A stretch of DNA of 64,000 nucleotides from Methylobacter luteus IMV-B-3098 (GCF_000427625.1 NZ_KE386569.1:4047312-4111311); one strand, 5' to 3'; numbered from the stretch's first letter, positions 25,654 to 35,113 are shown. The notes: generated from the letters alone by a model not told the origin. Made by a program: numbers and translations.

Positions 25654-27006
25654 ATGAAACTCTTTCTCGATTGGTCAGCTTATAAGGACGCCGGCATGGG
25701 GGACGCCTATGCCGATATTCCCAAGGCCGGCGGCGACTACGCCAAAGCGATTGCGGTCTGTATTGGCAGCCGCGCCTGCGAGCAAGCCGGCAAGGGCGTG
25801 ATGTGTCCCAGTTTCCGCATCAGCGGCAACCCCGAATTATCAACCGGCGGCCGCGTCAAATTGCTGAAAGCGGCGCTCAACGGCGAGTTAGGCCGCGCAC
25901 CGTTCCAGCATGGCGAACTGGCCGAGGCGATGGATCTGTGCGTCAGCTGCAAGGGTTGCAAACGCGAATGCGAGAATGAAGTGGATATGGCACTGATAAA
26001 AGCCGAATATCTGGCCCAGCGATTCAGTGCCACTGGCACGCCGTTACGCAATCGCCTGTTTGCGGCAGTGCCCAAATTGCTGGCTCGGTTCCCCAAGGCT
26101 GGCCGGTTGATCAGATGGCGCAACCGTCATCGAGTCCTGGCGCAATGCGCGGACCGATTGCTGGGCATCAGTGCCGGCGTAAAACTGCCGGAACCTGCCG
26201 AACAGCCGTTCAGCGCGGCATCCGTATGGAACAAACTGCAAAATGACACTGACATGCCGGAAGTCGTGTTGTTCGTCGACACCTTCAACCGCCATTTCAA
26301 TCCGACCGTTGCCGAGGCCGCTGTCTCGGTGCTCGCGGCCGCAGGCTACCGGGTTCATTTGCTGGCTGAAGACGGGCATGCCGACGCGGCAAAGCGGCCG
26401 CTATGCTGCGGGCGGACCTATTTCGCCAACGGCATGATTGCCGAGGCCCGCCAGGAAGCCCGTCGCTTATTGCAGGCGCTGGCGCCGCATCTGGAAGCGG
26501 ATCGCTGGATCATCGGCCTGGAGCCTTCCTGCATTCTCAGCCTGCGGGATGAATATCTGAGCATGGGCCTGGGCGAGCAGGCCCGGCAATTGGCCGCGAA
26601 AGCGGTATTGCTGGAAGAATTTATCGCCAGGGAACACACGGCCAAACGCTGGACGTTGACCTTCAATGCGCTGGGCCGACAAAAACTGCTGATACATGGC
26701 CATTGCCATCAGAAGGCGGTCGGCGCGACTAAAGCGATGCGCAAAGTGCTGAAGCTGATCCCGGAGCTGGATAGCGAACAAATCGAATCATCGTGCTGCG
26801 GCATGGCCGGACAATTCGGCCTGGAGTCCGAACATGCCGGTGTCTCGCGCGAAATGGCGGAGCAGGGACTATACCCGGCCTTGCGGGCGGAGCCCGATGC
26901 AACGGTTGTCGCCAACGGCTTTTCCTGCCAGCAGCAAATCCTCAATGGCGGCCACGCAAAGCCGCTGCATATTGCCGAGGTCCTGCATGCGGCGCTCGGC
27001 CGGTAA
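25654..27006 (+). CDS. Fe-S oxidoreductase with CCG domains (stand-alone)
   Basis: A 450-residue protein. The N-terminal third has two cysteine clusters resembling [4Fe-4S] sites (CIGSRACEQAGKGVMCPS; CVSCKGCKRECENEV). The C-terminal two thirds carry paired CCG-type motifs (RPLCCGRTYF and SSCCGMAGQFG) with GHCHQKAVG. This equals the C-terminal half of the large FAD-linked D-lactate/glycolate oxidases, but the FAD-binding half is absent and not encoded next door. It may pair with a separate flavoprotein elsewhere or be a truncation. selO follows after 9 bases, so the two are probably co-transcribed. Confidence 0.78.
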   Translation: MKLFLDWSAYKDAGMGDAYADIPKAGGDYAKAIAVCIGSRACEQAGKGVMCPSFRISGNPELSTGGRVKLLKAALNGELGRAPFQHGELAEAMDLCVSCKGCKRECENEVDMALIKAEYLAQRFSATGTPLRNRLFAAVPKLLARFPKAGRLIRWRNRHRVLAQCADRLLGISAGVKLPEPAEQPFSAASVWNKLQNDTDMPEVVLFVDTFNRHFNPTVAEAAVSVLAAAGYRVHLLAEDGHADAAKRPLCCGRTYFANGMIAEARQEARRLLQALAPHLEADRWIIGLEPSCILSLRDEYLSMGLGEQARQLAAKAVLLEEFIAREHTAKRWTLTFNALGRQKLLIHGHCHQKAVGATKAMRKVLKLIPELDSEQIESSCCGMAGQFGLESEHAGVSREMAEQGLYPALRAEPDATVVANGFSCQQQILNGGHAKPLHIAEVLHAALGR

Positions 27007-27015
27007 CTGCAAGCG

Positions 27016-28452
27016 ATGACAATGAACACGCTGCAATGGACCAACCACTGGCTGCAACGGTCGCCGTCATTCTACCGGCGGGTTGATCCGACGCCATTGG
27101 CCGCGCCCTATTTCGCGCATTGCAATGCGCAGGCGGCACAACTATTGGGATTGAATGCCGAACAAATAAGCAATGATGAGGCGCTGCGCTGTTTTAACGG
27201 TGATGCGCTGCCGTCCGGCATGCAGCCCATTGCCACGGTTTACGCAGGGCATCAGTTCGGCATCTTTACCTCACAGTTGGGCGATGGCCGCGCTATTACC
27301 CTGGGCGAGACGCAAGGGGTGAACCGGCAAACCTACGAAATCCAGTTGAAAGGCGCAGGATTGACGCCTTATTCAAGGACGCTGGACGGCCGTTACCCGC
27401 TCGGCGCCGCGATCCGGGAATATCTGGCCGGCGAGGCGCTAACAGCGCTCGGCATTCCCTGCACGCGGGCGCTCTGCCTGCTGGGCAGCGGCACCGAAAT
27501 ACGGCGGGAACCCGGCGAAACCGCCGCCATCCTGGTCAGAATGGCCCGATCGCATATCCGTTTCGGCCATTTCGAATACTTTCATCACCGTGATGATATC
27601 GACGACCTGCGGGAATTGTTTGTCTTTGTCATCGAACGCCATTTCCCCGAATTGCTCAATGAAGCAGCAGAAAAATGGCCTCTGCGCCTTCTGGAAACGG
27701 TCATCGAACGAACGGCCCGCTTGATTGCCGATTGGCAAAGCGTGGGGTTCGTGCACGGTGTCATGAATACCGATAACATGGCCCTGAGCGGCGAGACGCT
27801 GGATCTGGGGCCGTTCGGTTTCATGGAAGCGTATGATCCCGGGTTTTCACCGAATCCATCCGACGACCAGCATCGTTATCAGTACGACCAGCAGCCCGAC
27901 ATCGGCCGCTGGAACTGTCTGGCGCTGGCCCAGTCGTTTACCTCGCTATTGTCCTCGCCGACCATACCCGCCGGCTTGCTGCGCTTGTACCGGCAAACCT
28001 ACCAGCAGCATTATCTGCAAGCCATGCGGGCGAAACTGGGCCTGCAAACGCAGCATCCGGGCGATATCGATTTAGTGAACAGCCTGTTGTCAGCGCTGGC
28101 CCGTTGCGGCACCGACTATGCCGGCTTTTTTCGCGACCTTGCCTGCTTCGAGCCTGGTCGGGGCTTGAGGTATTCTGCCTCGCTGCAAAGTTGGCTGGAC
28201 AGCTACCAGGACCGCCTGAGCCTGGAAAAGTCGCCGCCGGGCGAACGCCGGGAACGCATGAGCCGCGTCAATCCCTGTTATGTCCTGCGCGGGCATTTTC
28301 TGGATCAGGCCGTGCAAAGCGCCGGGCAAGGCGATTTCACCGAGCTGGACAGGCTATTGGCGCTGCTGCAAAACCCGTATGAGGAACAGCCGGGCATGGA
28401 TTTTTACAGCCTGCCACAGCAGAAGGATAGCGTCAGTCGTAGGCTGGGTTGA
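27016..28452 (+). CDS. selO: Protein adenylyltransferase SelO (YdiU)
   Basis: A 478-residue pseudokinase-fold enzyme that transfers AMP to proteins. Motifs include YAGHQFGIFTSQLGDGRAI, YEIQLKGAGLTPYSR, LDGRYPLGAAIREYLAGEAL, GSGTEIRREPGE and VHGVMNTDNMALSGETLDLGPFGF (metal- and nucleotide-binding). Family members usually end in a short tail with a redox Cys or Sec (SCSS-like). Here the last residues (SVSRRLG) are encoded by the GTAGGCTGGGTT repeat that supplies the stop, so the natural C-terminus appears to be replaced. Confidence 0.88.
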   Translation: MTMNTLQWTNHWLQRSPSFYRRVDPTPLAAPYFAHCNAQAAQLLGLNAEQISNDEALRCFNGDALPSGMQPIATVYAGHQFGIFTSQLGDGRAITLGETQGVNRQTYEIQLKGAGLTPYSRTLDGRYPLGAAIREYLAGEALTALGIPCTRALCLLGSGTEIRREPGETAAILVRMARSHIRFGHFEYFHHRDDIDDLRELFVFVIERHFPELLNEAAEKWPLRLLETVIERTARLIADWQSVGFVHGVMNTDNMALSGETLDLGPFGFMEAYDPGFSPNPSDDQHRYQYDQQPDIGRWNCLALAQSFTSLLSSPTIPAGLLRLYRQTYQQHYLQAMRAKLGLQTQHPGDIDLVNSLLSALARCGTDYAGFFRDLACFEPGRGLRYSASLQSWLDSYQDRLSLEKSPPGERRERMSRVNPCYVLRGHFLDQAVQSAGQGDFTELDRLLALLQNPYEEQPGMDFYSLPQQKDSVSRRLG

Positions 28453-28504
28453 TAAACCCAGCATTAGGAAGCTTCGAAATGCTGGGTTTATCAACCCAGC
28501 CTAC
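28439..28504. repeat. GTAGGCTGGGTT palindrome, copy 4 (truncates selO)
   Basis: GTAGGCTGGGTTGATAAACCC at the left and its exact inverse at the right form a long stem around a short loop. The selO stop codon lies inside this copy. It also separates selO from the following ATPase gene. Confidence 0.75.
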
Positions 28505-28530
28505 AAACTCTCTTAAAGAGGCATCAGAAA

Positions 28531-30249
28531 ATGAAACTGCAGATTGAAAGAACCTATGTCGATGCAATGGTGGCGGAATTTCCGGGACTGAAGCCGCTTA
28601 AGGATCAACTGCGCTTCGGCAACAAAGCGGAAGTGCCTTTTAATTATCTATCCAGTTCCGAACTCGGCTATCTGGGGAATCTCTACCAGCAGGCCGGCCC
28701 CGATATGCACAGCCAGGCGGCGATGATTGCCACGCTGCAAAAAGCGCTCAATGACGACGGGCAAAAGTATTCGACCGAGGACCTGGAAAAGCTGGTGCCG
28801 GCGATTGCCGGATATCTGGTTGAAGATGCGCTGCGCGGCTGGCTGTTCCGCGTCAGCCCATCCGGCAGAACCACGGCCTATTTGATCACCCGCCTGGACT
28901 ATACGCCGCCCGGCGAAGAGGAAGCCGGCCGTATACTGATCGAACTGAAAGCCAACTCGCGCGGCAAAATCGCCATCGAAAACCTGATCATCCGGCAAAA
29001 AGACATCGACGGGCAATCGATCAGCGAAATCCTCGCCATGAAAGGCTATCTGAAGGAAACGCCGGAACTGATCGCGGCCTATGACGAATCCGCCGGGCGC
29101 TATTTCGACTGGCGGGCACGCTACGGCGAGCAGTTCTCGGGCAAGGGCACGGGCATCTATGCCGAGGACCCGACCGCCAATCACCGCAGTAACGACTGGA
29201 CCCGCAAGAATGTCGTCGTGCTGTCTTCCGGCGGCGGCAACACCCGGCTGGTCAATGACGAAAATATTATCAGCGATCGCGCCCTGACACTGGAAGCGTC
29301 CGGGGATATCCTGGGCGGCTTTCTGCGCCGCGCCGGCAAAAGCACGCGCTACGACAGCAAGGTGGAACAGCAGGCGGAAGCATCCAGGGCGTCCATTCCC
29401 AAGGGCTTGTTCACTGAACTGCCGGTACACGGCTACATGCTGATGTTTCATCTGGAACTGCATCATCACGTCTGGGTGCATGTCGACAATATGCAGCCCT
29501 ACCGCTACCAGCCTGAATTGAAGCAAAAGCTGATTCTGCCGCCCGAGCAGACCGATCTGATCGACATTCTGACTGCGGAAATGGATGTGCTGATGGATGA
29601 TATCGTGGAAGGCAAATCCGGCGGCACGACGGTGCTCTGCGCGGGCCCCGCCGGGGTCGGCAAGACGCTGACCGCCGAGGTGTATTCGGAAATCATCCAG
29701 CGCCCGCTGTACCGCGTGCATTCCGGGCAATTGGGCTTGAACGTCGCGGAAATGGAGAAAGCGCTCAAGGACACCCTGATCCGCGCGCAGCGCTGGGGCG
29801 CCGTGATGCTGATCGATGAAGCCGATGTCTACATTCGCCGCCGCAACGACAGCCTGTCCTCGAACGCCGTGGTCGGCGTGTTTCTGCGCGTGCTGGAATA
29901 TTTCAACGGCCTGCTGTTTTTAACCACCAACCGCATCGATGACATCGATGAAGCCATCATTTCCCGCTGCATCGCCCTGATCCGGTATTATCCACCGCAA
30001 CGCGCGGACCGGGTCAAAATCTGGCAAGTCATGACCGAGCAGTTCGACCTGGCCGTCGAAGCGGATCTGATCGAGCAACTGGCGGATGCTTTCCCTGACG
30101 CGACCGGCAGGGAAATCAAGGGCCTGACCAAACTGGCCGCCAAGTTCTGCCAGCAAAAACGGATGGCGCCGGCCCTGGATGTGTTCAAGCGCTGTTCGGT
30201 ATTCAGGGGCATGGATAAACCGGCGGGACGAGAAGATGCGGATTCATAA
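28531..30249 (+). CDS. AAA+ ATPase with a novel N-terminal domain
   Basis: A 572-residue protein. The C-terminal third is an AAA+ module: Walker A GPAGVGKT (372-379), Walker B MLIDEADVY (about 426-434), sensor 1 LFLTTNRIDDID and arginine fingers around SRCIALIRYY. Residues 1-340 form an N-terminal region I do not recognise. A cluster of His residues (HLELHHHVWVH) lies at about 307-317. Similar orphan AAA proteins act as chaperone- or remodelling-type machines, but the substrate is unknown. It has an AGAGG ribosome site and probably its own transcript. Confidence 0.78.
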   Translation: MKLQIERTYVDAMVAEFPGLKPLKDQLRFGNKAEVPFNYLSSSELGYLGNLYQQAGPDMHSQAAMIATLQKALNDDGQKYSTEDLEKLVPAIAGYLVEDALRGWLFRVSPSGRTTAYLITRLDYTPPGEEEAGRILIELKANSRGKIAIENLIIRQKDIDGQSISEILAMKGYLKETPELIAAYDESAGRYFDWRARYGEQFSGKGTGIYAEDPTANHRSNDWTRKNVVVLSSGGGNTRLVNDENIISDRALTLEASGDILGGFLRRAGKSTRYDSKVEQQAEASRASIPKGLFTELPVHGYMLMFHLELHHHVWVHVDNMQPYRYQPELKQKLILPPEQTDLIDILTAEMDVLMDDIVEGKSGGTTVLCAGPAGVGKTLTAEVYSEIIQRPLYRVHSGQLGLNVAEMEKALKDTLIRAQRWGAVMLIDEADVYIRRRNDSLSSNAVVGVFLRVLEYFNGLLFLTTNRIDDIDEAIISRCIALIRYYPPQRADRVKIWQVMTEQFDLAVEADLIEQLADAFPDATGREIKGLTKLAAKFCQQKRMAPALDVFKRCSVFRGMDKPAGREDADS

Positions 30250-30304
30250 ACGGTAGCGGTAAAAAAAGAAACAGGCTATTTGCCCGATGCCTTGCAATTG
30301 AATT

Positions 30305-30345
30305 CATCAATACTATGCCTTTTGGACATAGGCATAGTATTGATG
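30305..30345. terminator. Long perfect inverted repeat between convergent genes
   Basis: CATCAATACTATGCCT and AGGCATAGTATTGATG are exact inverse complements, 16 bases each, around a 9-base loop. It lies between the ends of the AAA ATPase (+) and the glycine-rich protein (-). Without a clear T-run, its role as a bidirectional terminator is a guess from position. Confidence 0.5.
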
Positions 30346-30512
30346 TGGCGTTTATGCCCGTAGCATTAAGCGCTTTTCTGTGCCACGGAACAGGTCGTAC
30401 ATATTGTCCCGAAGAAATCTGAAGCTTGATTATGCATTGCGTTTATTGAAGAGTTCCACAGTCCTTATTGTCATGATCGATTCCAAGACGCATAAAGGCG
30501 CATAGATGAGCT

Positions 30513-31472
30513 TTATCCGCCGCAACCTCCACAGCCACCGCAGCCGCCTCCATCTCCCCCGTTTCCTCCATCTCCGCCCCCGCCGCCGCCTGAAGACTTG
30601 TTTCTCCAGAGTTTATAACCGCAAAACCGGCATTCCCACTCTTCACGCTCGCGTAGGGACGCATCGTCCGATTCAGTCGCTTCGGTCTTTTTCAGTGCTT
30701 GCGATTGCTTGCATCGCGGGCAACGGAGCCAATTATAATGCTCTATAAATCCCATGAGTCCTGCGATAAGCATTATGCCTACAACCAGACTGAATCCATG
30801 ATGATCGCTGATTTTGGAAAGGAATAAGCTGATAACAACGCCTATGCCAAGCGCATTTTTCGAGCTAAATTCAACTTCCCAGGAAGAACTCGACTGCCAG
30901 TCACCATTCACTAGCATCAGCGGAAAGCCCAAAAAAAGGAAGAACAGAAAAATTCCGCTGGCAGTGTTACGCAGTAAACGAGTCAGTTGCTGTCTCGGCA
31001 TGATCCAATGCCGTTTTATATTAACCCTTTGGAAATACAGATCCTCGCCGAATCGTACGGAAGCATCGGGCCAGATATCTTCCGGTGGTCTTTGGCCGAA
31101 AAAGCGATAGTAACTGTCGAGCGTATTCTCGTACCACTGCCGGAACTTTTCCGCCTCTTGCGGGCCGCCGCGGGTCGGCACGTGATGCAGCGGTTTTCCC
31201 AGCACCTGGGGGCAAAAATCATCCCAGTAGGGCTTTGTGTAAGTCAGGTGCAGATGCCATGCCTGATCGACCTGGTCCGACGGGGTTACGGGGTGGCCCG
31301 CGACAATCGCCAGGAAAACGAAGCGTTTATATTCCTCGATGACGCGCGCGCAGTAATCAGACGACCAATCGTTTTCAAAGCGCAATCTTTTTTCGAATGT
31401 CAATGGTTCGTTGCCGGTATCGAATGAGAAGCGCATGATGCGCTCATACAGTGCCTGTTCTAACTCGTTCAT
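30513..31472 (-). CDS. Glycine-rich-domain (GRDP-like) membrane protein with zinc ribbon
   Basis: A 319-residue protein. The first 160 residues carry the DUF1399/GRDP-type helical domain (YKRFVFLAI, PSDQVDQAWHLHLTYTKPYWDDFC). Two or three membrane spans follow (FFLFLGFPLMLV; LGIGVVISLFL; GFSLVVGIMLIAGLMGF). A zinc-ribbon pair (CPRCKQ and CRFCGYK) precedes a tail made almost only of Gly, Asp, Asn and Cys (GGGDGGNGGD then GGCGGCGGCGG). The tail may bind metal or be unstructured. The function is unknown. Confidence 0.68.
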   Translation of the reverse strand: MNELEQALYERIMRFSFDTGNEPLTFEKRLRFENDWSSDYCARVIEEYKRFVFLAIVAGHPVTPSDQVDQAWHLHLTYTKPYWDDFCPQVLGKPLHHVPTRGGPQEAEKFRQWYENTLDSYYRFFGQRPPEDIWPDASVRFGEDLYFQRVNIKRHWIMPRQQLTRLLRNTASGIFLFFLFLGFPLMLVNGDWQSSSSWEVEFSSKNALGIGVVISLFLSKISDHHGFSLVVGIMLIAGLMGFIEHYNWLRCPRCKQSQALKKTEATESDDASLREREEWECRFCGYKLWRNKSSGGGGGGDGGNGGDGGGCGGCGGCGG

Positions 31473-31813
31473 AAAATCGCCTTTGGAAAGTCTGAGGAGT
31501 TGAATCTTCGCCGCAAGTGTTTATTTTTATGCATGGTCACCGGCCTGATTAAGAATCCCCAGACCAGCGAGGCTGCAATTTGTCACTTCGCGTTCCCGAT
31601 GGTTGGGCTGAGTATTGCTAAAACAAAACAGCACTGCCATACGGGTATCGCCAAACAAGGGTATTGGCTGATGAATGACAGGGATTTCCGGATGAAAAGC
31701 GGGACTGCGGAATACAATTTTGGCTAAACTAAAGTCAGCTTTAAAATCAAGCTGATTCTTGTTCTCGCGGAGAAAACAATTGATGCAACTTCCTTGAATA
31801 TCGAGAGTTCAAC
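31473..31813. other. Divergent promoter gap before the sensor kinase
   Basis: No supported gene. A stem is formed by AAGTCAGCTTTAAAATC and GATTTTAAAGC-like sequence near 31732-31760, just before the kinase. The rest is unremarkable. Confidence 0.3.
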
Positions 31814-33133
31814 ATGCACTATCCTACAAACATGATGCTGGATTGGCTGGACAATACCGCGCAGTTGTCGCAGCGTGTCTGCGTAGTACTGATGGCGGCC
31901 TACGTATCCATTCGCATGGACTGGCTTAGACAGGCTTTGCGGGGTGATTCCCGCCGGTGGCGCAACCGTCTGGTTTCCGCCACGTTTTTCGGGATATTCG
32001 CAATCATAGGAACCCACAGCGGACTTTTATTGGATGTGCATCATGTCGATAAACACATCACTTGGCCTGCGGCCCTTTCGGATGACGTGAACCATTCCCA
32101 GGCCGTGATCGGTTTTCGCGACCTGATGGTGTTGGCGGCCGGCTTGACTGGCGGACCCTGGGTTGGGTTAGGCGCGGGATTTCTCGCGGGTTTTGAACGC
32201 TATTTGCTGGGCGGTCTGGCCGGGAACGCCAGCGCCTTTGCAACGGTGATGCAGGGCCTATGGGCCGGACTGGTTTTCCAGTATCGGCCGCATTGGGCAA
32301 CCAGTATAACCGGAGCGGGCATTACCGCATTAATTGGCACGGCCATGCAAAAATTGATCTTGCTGGTTTGGGTGGAGCCGCAAGCCGATGCGCTGATCCT
32401 GGCTTCAGAAACCGCGCTGCCTGTGGCTGTCGTCAATACGCTGGGCGTTCTGCTGTTTCTGTTCGTGATGCAGGATTTGGAAAGGGACAGGCTGAAAATT
32501 CAGGCCCAGCAGGCCGAATTAAGGGCATTAACAGCGCAAATCGAGCCGCATTTCATGAATAACACCTTGAATGCCATCAAGGCGTTGATCCGGCGGGACC
32601 CGGAAGCCGCTTCGCAATACGTGGTGAAACTGGCGCGTTTTATGGATGATACGCGTCGGGATGCCGGAGCTAATTCGATCTCGCTGCAACAGGAATTAGC
32701 CCAGGTGGAACGCTATCTGGATTTTCAGACGCTACGCTTTCCGGATGCGTTTCATATTCAGCGCAATATTTCACCACCACTTCTCAATTGCCAATTGCCG
32801 CCGCGTTGTTTGCAAACCCTTGCCGAAAATGCCCTGCTGCACGGCATGAAAGGTCAAACGGGGGCTCTTAAAATTAATATCATCGGCGAGGATCACGGCG
32901 ACACATTCACCGTGCGCGTCAGGGATAGTGGTATCGGTATTCCAGCCCGGCGCCTGGCGGAACTGGGTAAACGTCCGCTGGACTCGCCAGACGGTAACGG
33001 CAGCGCACTTTATCATTTGCGGCAAACGCTCAAACTGGCCTTCCCGCAGCAATCGACCATGACGATTAAAAGTCGGGAAGGACTTGGCACTGAAGTTATT
33101 TTGACTATTCCCAAGAGAACAATACCATGGTAG
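31814..33133 (+). CDS. LytS/BtsS-type sensor histidine kinase
   Basis: A 439-residue protein with five to six N-terminal membrane spans of the 5TM-5TMR_LYT type (GFRDLMVLAAGLTGGPWVGLGAGFLAGF is one conserved stretch, up to about residue 225). A His_kinase domain follows with the phospho-acceptor motif QIEPHFMNNTLNAIKAL, and an HATPase domain (ALLHGMK, RDSGIGIP). The gene overlaps the LytTR regulator by 7 bases. The pair would sense an extracellular ligand and regulate nearby or distant genes; the target is not obvious here. Confidence 0.85.
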   Translation: MHYPTNMMLDWLDNTAQLSQRVCVVLMAAYVSIRMDWLRQALRGDSRRWRNRLVSATFFGIFAIIGTHSGLLLDVHHVDKHITWPAALSDDVNHSQAVIGFRDLMVLAAGLTGGPWVGLGAGFLAGFERYLLGGLAGNASAFATVMQGLWAGLVFQYRPHWATSITGAGITALIGTAMQKLILLVWVEPQADALILASETALPVAVVNTLGVLLFLFVMQDLERDRLKIQAQQAELRALTAQIEPHFMNNTLNAIKALIRRDPEAASQYVVKLARFMDDTRRDAGANSISLQQELAQVERYLDFQTLRFPDAFHIQRNISPPLLNCQLPPRCLQTLAENALLHGMKGQTGALKINIIGEDHGDTFTVRVRDSGIGIPARRLAELGKRPLDSPDGNGSALYHLRQTLKLAFPQQSTMTIKSREGLGTEVILTIPKRTIPW

Positions 33134-33924
33134 ATAAACGCTCCGTGATTATCGTGGACGATGAGTGTTGGGCGCGCGAAGATCTGAAAAGCATACTCAA
33201 GCGCCGGCACCCGGATTTTGAAGTTATCGCGGAAGCGGCCAACTCGCAGGACGCGTGGCGATTAATTAACGAATATCCCGAAATAGACGGCGTGTTTCTG
33301 GATATTCACATTCAAGCTGAAAACGAACGGGCCGGCTTGGATCTGGCCTATGCCATCAACAGAATGGCCCGTTCGCCATGGATAGTATTCATCACCGGTT
33401 ATCAGCAAACCGCCGTGGAAGCCCATCGTTTACATCCTGCTCATTATTTACTTAAACCACTGGATGATGACAAAGTGGATGAAGCATTGGATTGGATACG
33501 GAAACAACAACCCGCTACGCTTCCTGAGAAAGTCATTCAGCCCAAACGTATCGTAGTGCGCCATCGCATTACGAACCATTTTGATGAGCATGAATGGCAC
33601 ACCGAATTTATCGATCCTGGAGAGATCGTTTTTATCACTAAAAATAAAGCCGCCAATACCCTGAAAATCCACTTGTCGAATAACAAGGTCCTGGATGGTG
33701 TTAACGGGACCATCAAGGAATGGGAACACAAATACACGGTCTTGGGATTCCTGCAAATTCACAGAAGCCATCTCGTTAACTTGAAACAGGTCCGAAGCTT
33801 GAAACCTCGTGCCGGTGAGAATGAGGTTTATAAAGTGGCGCTAAAGGATTCTCTCAGCGAATTGGCGGTAGGCTCGGAATACCTTGACGTGTTGCGTGAA
33901 AAAATGAAGACGGGGCAATTTTAA
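33127..33924 (+). CDS. LytTR-type response regulator
   Basis: A 265-residue protein with a receiver domain (phospho-acceptor Asp59 in DGVFLDIHI, acidic pocket DDE at 11-13, Lys in YLLKPLDDD) and a C-terminal LytTR DNA-binding domain (IVFITKNKAANTLKIHLSN, FLQIHRSHLVNLKQVRSL). It is the cognate partner of the overlapping sensor kinase. It ends inside a perfect 24-base palindrome at 33911-33934. Confidence 0.87.
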   Translation: MVDKRSVIIVDDECWAREDLKSILKRRHPDFEVIAEAANSQDAWRLINEYPEIDGVFLDIHIQAENERAGLDLAYAINRMARSPWIVFITGYQQTAVEAHRLHPAHYLLKPLDDDKVDEALDWIRKQQPATLPEKVIQPKRIVVRHRITNHFDEHEWHTEFIDPGEIVFITKNKAANTLKIHLSNNKVLDGVNGTIKEWEHKYTVLGFLQIHRSHLVNLKQVRSLKPRAGENEVYKVALKDSLSELAVGSEYLDVLREKMKTGQF

Positions 33925-33934
33925 AATTGCCCCG
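33911..33934 (+). terminator. Perfect 24-base palindrome over the LytTR stop codon
   Basis: CGGGGCAATTTT and AAAATTGCCCCG form a perfect palindrome that includes the last codons and stop of the regulator gene. It could act as a terminator hairpin or an operator. No T-run follows. Confidence 0.45.
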
Positions 33935-34318
33935 CCAGGCGAAGCAAGAACCAAGGGCATCGTGAATATTGCAAGGCGAGATGCTCCGTGACGGAGCTGA
34001 ACGCATCACAGGACGTATCGCCAAAAGGTTTTGACTGATTTGATCAAGTACCGCTGGACTTTAAACCGCTATTCTGTAGGAATTACGCAAGCATGCACGG
34101 GCGATGAAGTCGCCCCTGCAAGTTTCAAAAACAGTTTTTTAAAATGGCCTCATTCCAACCTTCTTCTAGCAGAAGAAGGGAAAATGCGTAAGCCCTGATT
34201 ATTAAGATGTGTATAAAAGTCCAGTTTTTTCAGTTTATCACCCGTTTGGGTGATGATGAGAGGGAAGAAGAAGATGTATTGTGAAAACTTTTTAGTGAAT
34301 TAATTCAAGGAACAAGAA
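33935..34318. other. Upstream region of the VPLPA-type gene
   Basis: No supported gene. The segment GTAGGAATTACGCAAGCATGCACGG resembles the dispersed repeat boxes of the window. ATCACCCGTTTGGGTGAT at 34238-34255 is a small stem-loop. AAGGAACAAG before 34319 supplies the ribosome site of the next gene. Confidence 0.35.
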
Positions 34319-35077
34319 ATGATCAGAGTTTTATCCGCATTACTATTATTCATAGTAACCATGACGGCCCATGCGGGGTATGTGTATCAGTCAGGCAGCA
34401 ACAACCCGTGGGGCAACACCACAAACGATACGGCGATGGATGGCGCTTTCGGTGCCGGACAATGGAGCAGAGGTAATGCCTATGATTTGAATGCTATTTT
34501 GGCATCAGATGCTGCTTTCATTGATGGCAGCGATTCCAACGCAAACGAATTAAACAGCTTCCTCCAATTGAACAGAGCTTCACTCGAAAACTATGTGACA
34601 AACGGCGGACGTCTTTTCATCAATTCAGCCCCTAACCAGGGATCGTCTTTCTCCCTCTTGTTTGGCGCTAACCTTAATTATAGCGCATATTCAGGGACTG
34701 CCTCCGTCAACGCCGACGGAGCCGCGGCTGGCTTACTCGCAGGCGGCATAACCGATCAATACACTGGGACTTGGTTCTCACACGCGTCGGTAACCGGAGA
34801 TTCATTAATATCTTTAATCGATGGCGAGAATGGTTCAATATTGAGCTACATGCTTTATGGCCAGGGATTAGTCATGTTCGGTGGCCAAACAACTACTAAT
34901 TTCCATTCACCACTTCTGGACGCAGAGCGTTTACTCCAGAATGAACTGACATTCCTGGCCAACGGCCAAGTTAGTCAAGTGCCGGTCCCTGCCGCCGTCT
35001 GGTTGTTCGGCAGTGCACTTATGGGCCTGGGTGGCGTATCCCGTCGTAATAAATTAAAACGCAACCTGTCTGTCTAA
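34319..35077 (+). CDS. VPLPA/PEP-CTERM-type exported protein
   Basis: A 252-residue protein with a Sec signal peptide (MIRVLSALLLFIVTMTAHAG) and a C-terminal sorting signal. That signal consists of the VPVPAAVWLFGSALMGLGG motif, a short hydrophobic span and basic SRRNKLKRN, matching VPLPA-CTERM/PEP-CTERM proteins processed by exosortases. The body is rich in Asn, Ser, Gly and Ala (for example NNPWGNTTNDTAMDGAFGAG) and has no Cys. It is probably a surface or biofilm protein. No exosortase gene is in the window. Confidence 0.75.
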   Translation: MIRVLSALLLFIVTMTAHAGYVYQSGSNNPWGNTTNDTAMDGAFGAGQWSRGNAYDLNAILASDAAFIDGSDSNANELNSFLQLNRASLENYVTNGGRLFINSAPNQGSSFSLLFGANLNYSAYSGTASVNADGAAAGLLAGGITDQYTGTWFSHASVTGDSLISLIDGENGSILSYMLYGQGLVMFGGQTTTNFHSPLLDAERLLQNELTFLANGQVSQVPVPAAVWLFGSALMGLGGVSRRNKLKRNLSV

Positions 35078-35113
35078 GCACTGTCAGTATAATCAGTCTG
35101 ATAATGACATCCT

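Noticed and set aside
28648-29730. 360-codon minus-strand frame opposite the AAA ATPase
   Set aside because: Opposite-strand artefact; no motif and the plus strand has Walker A and B.
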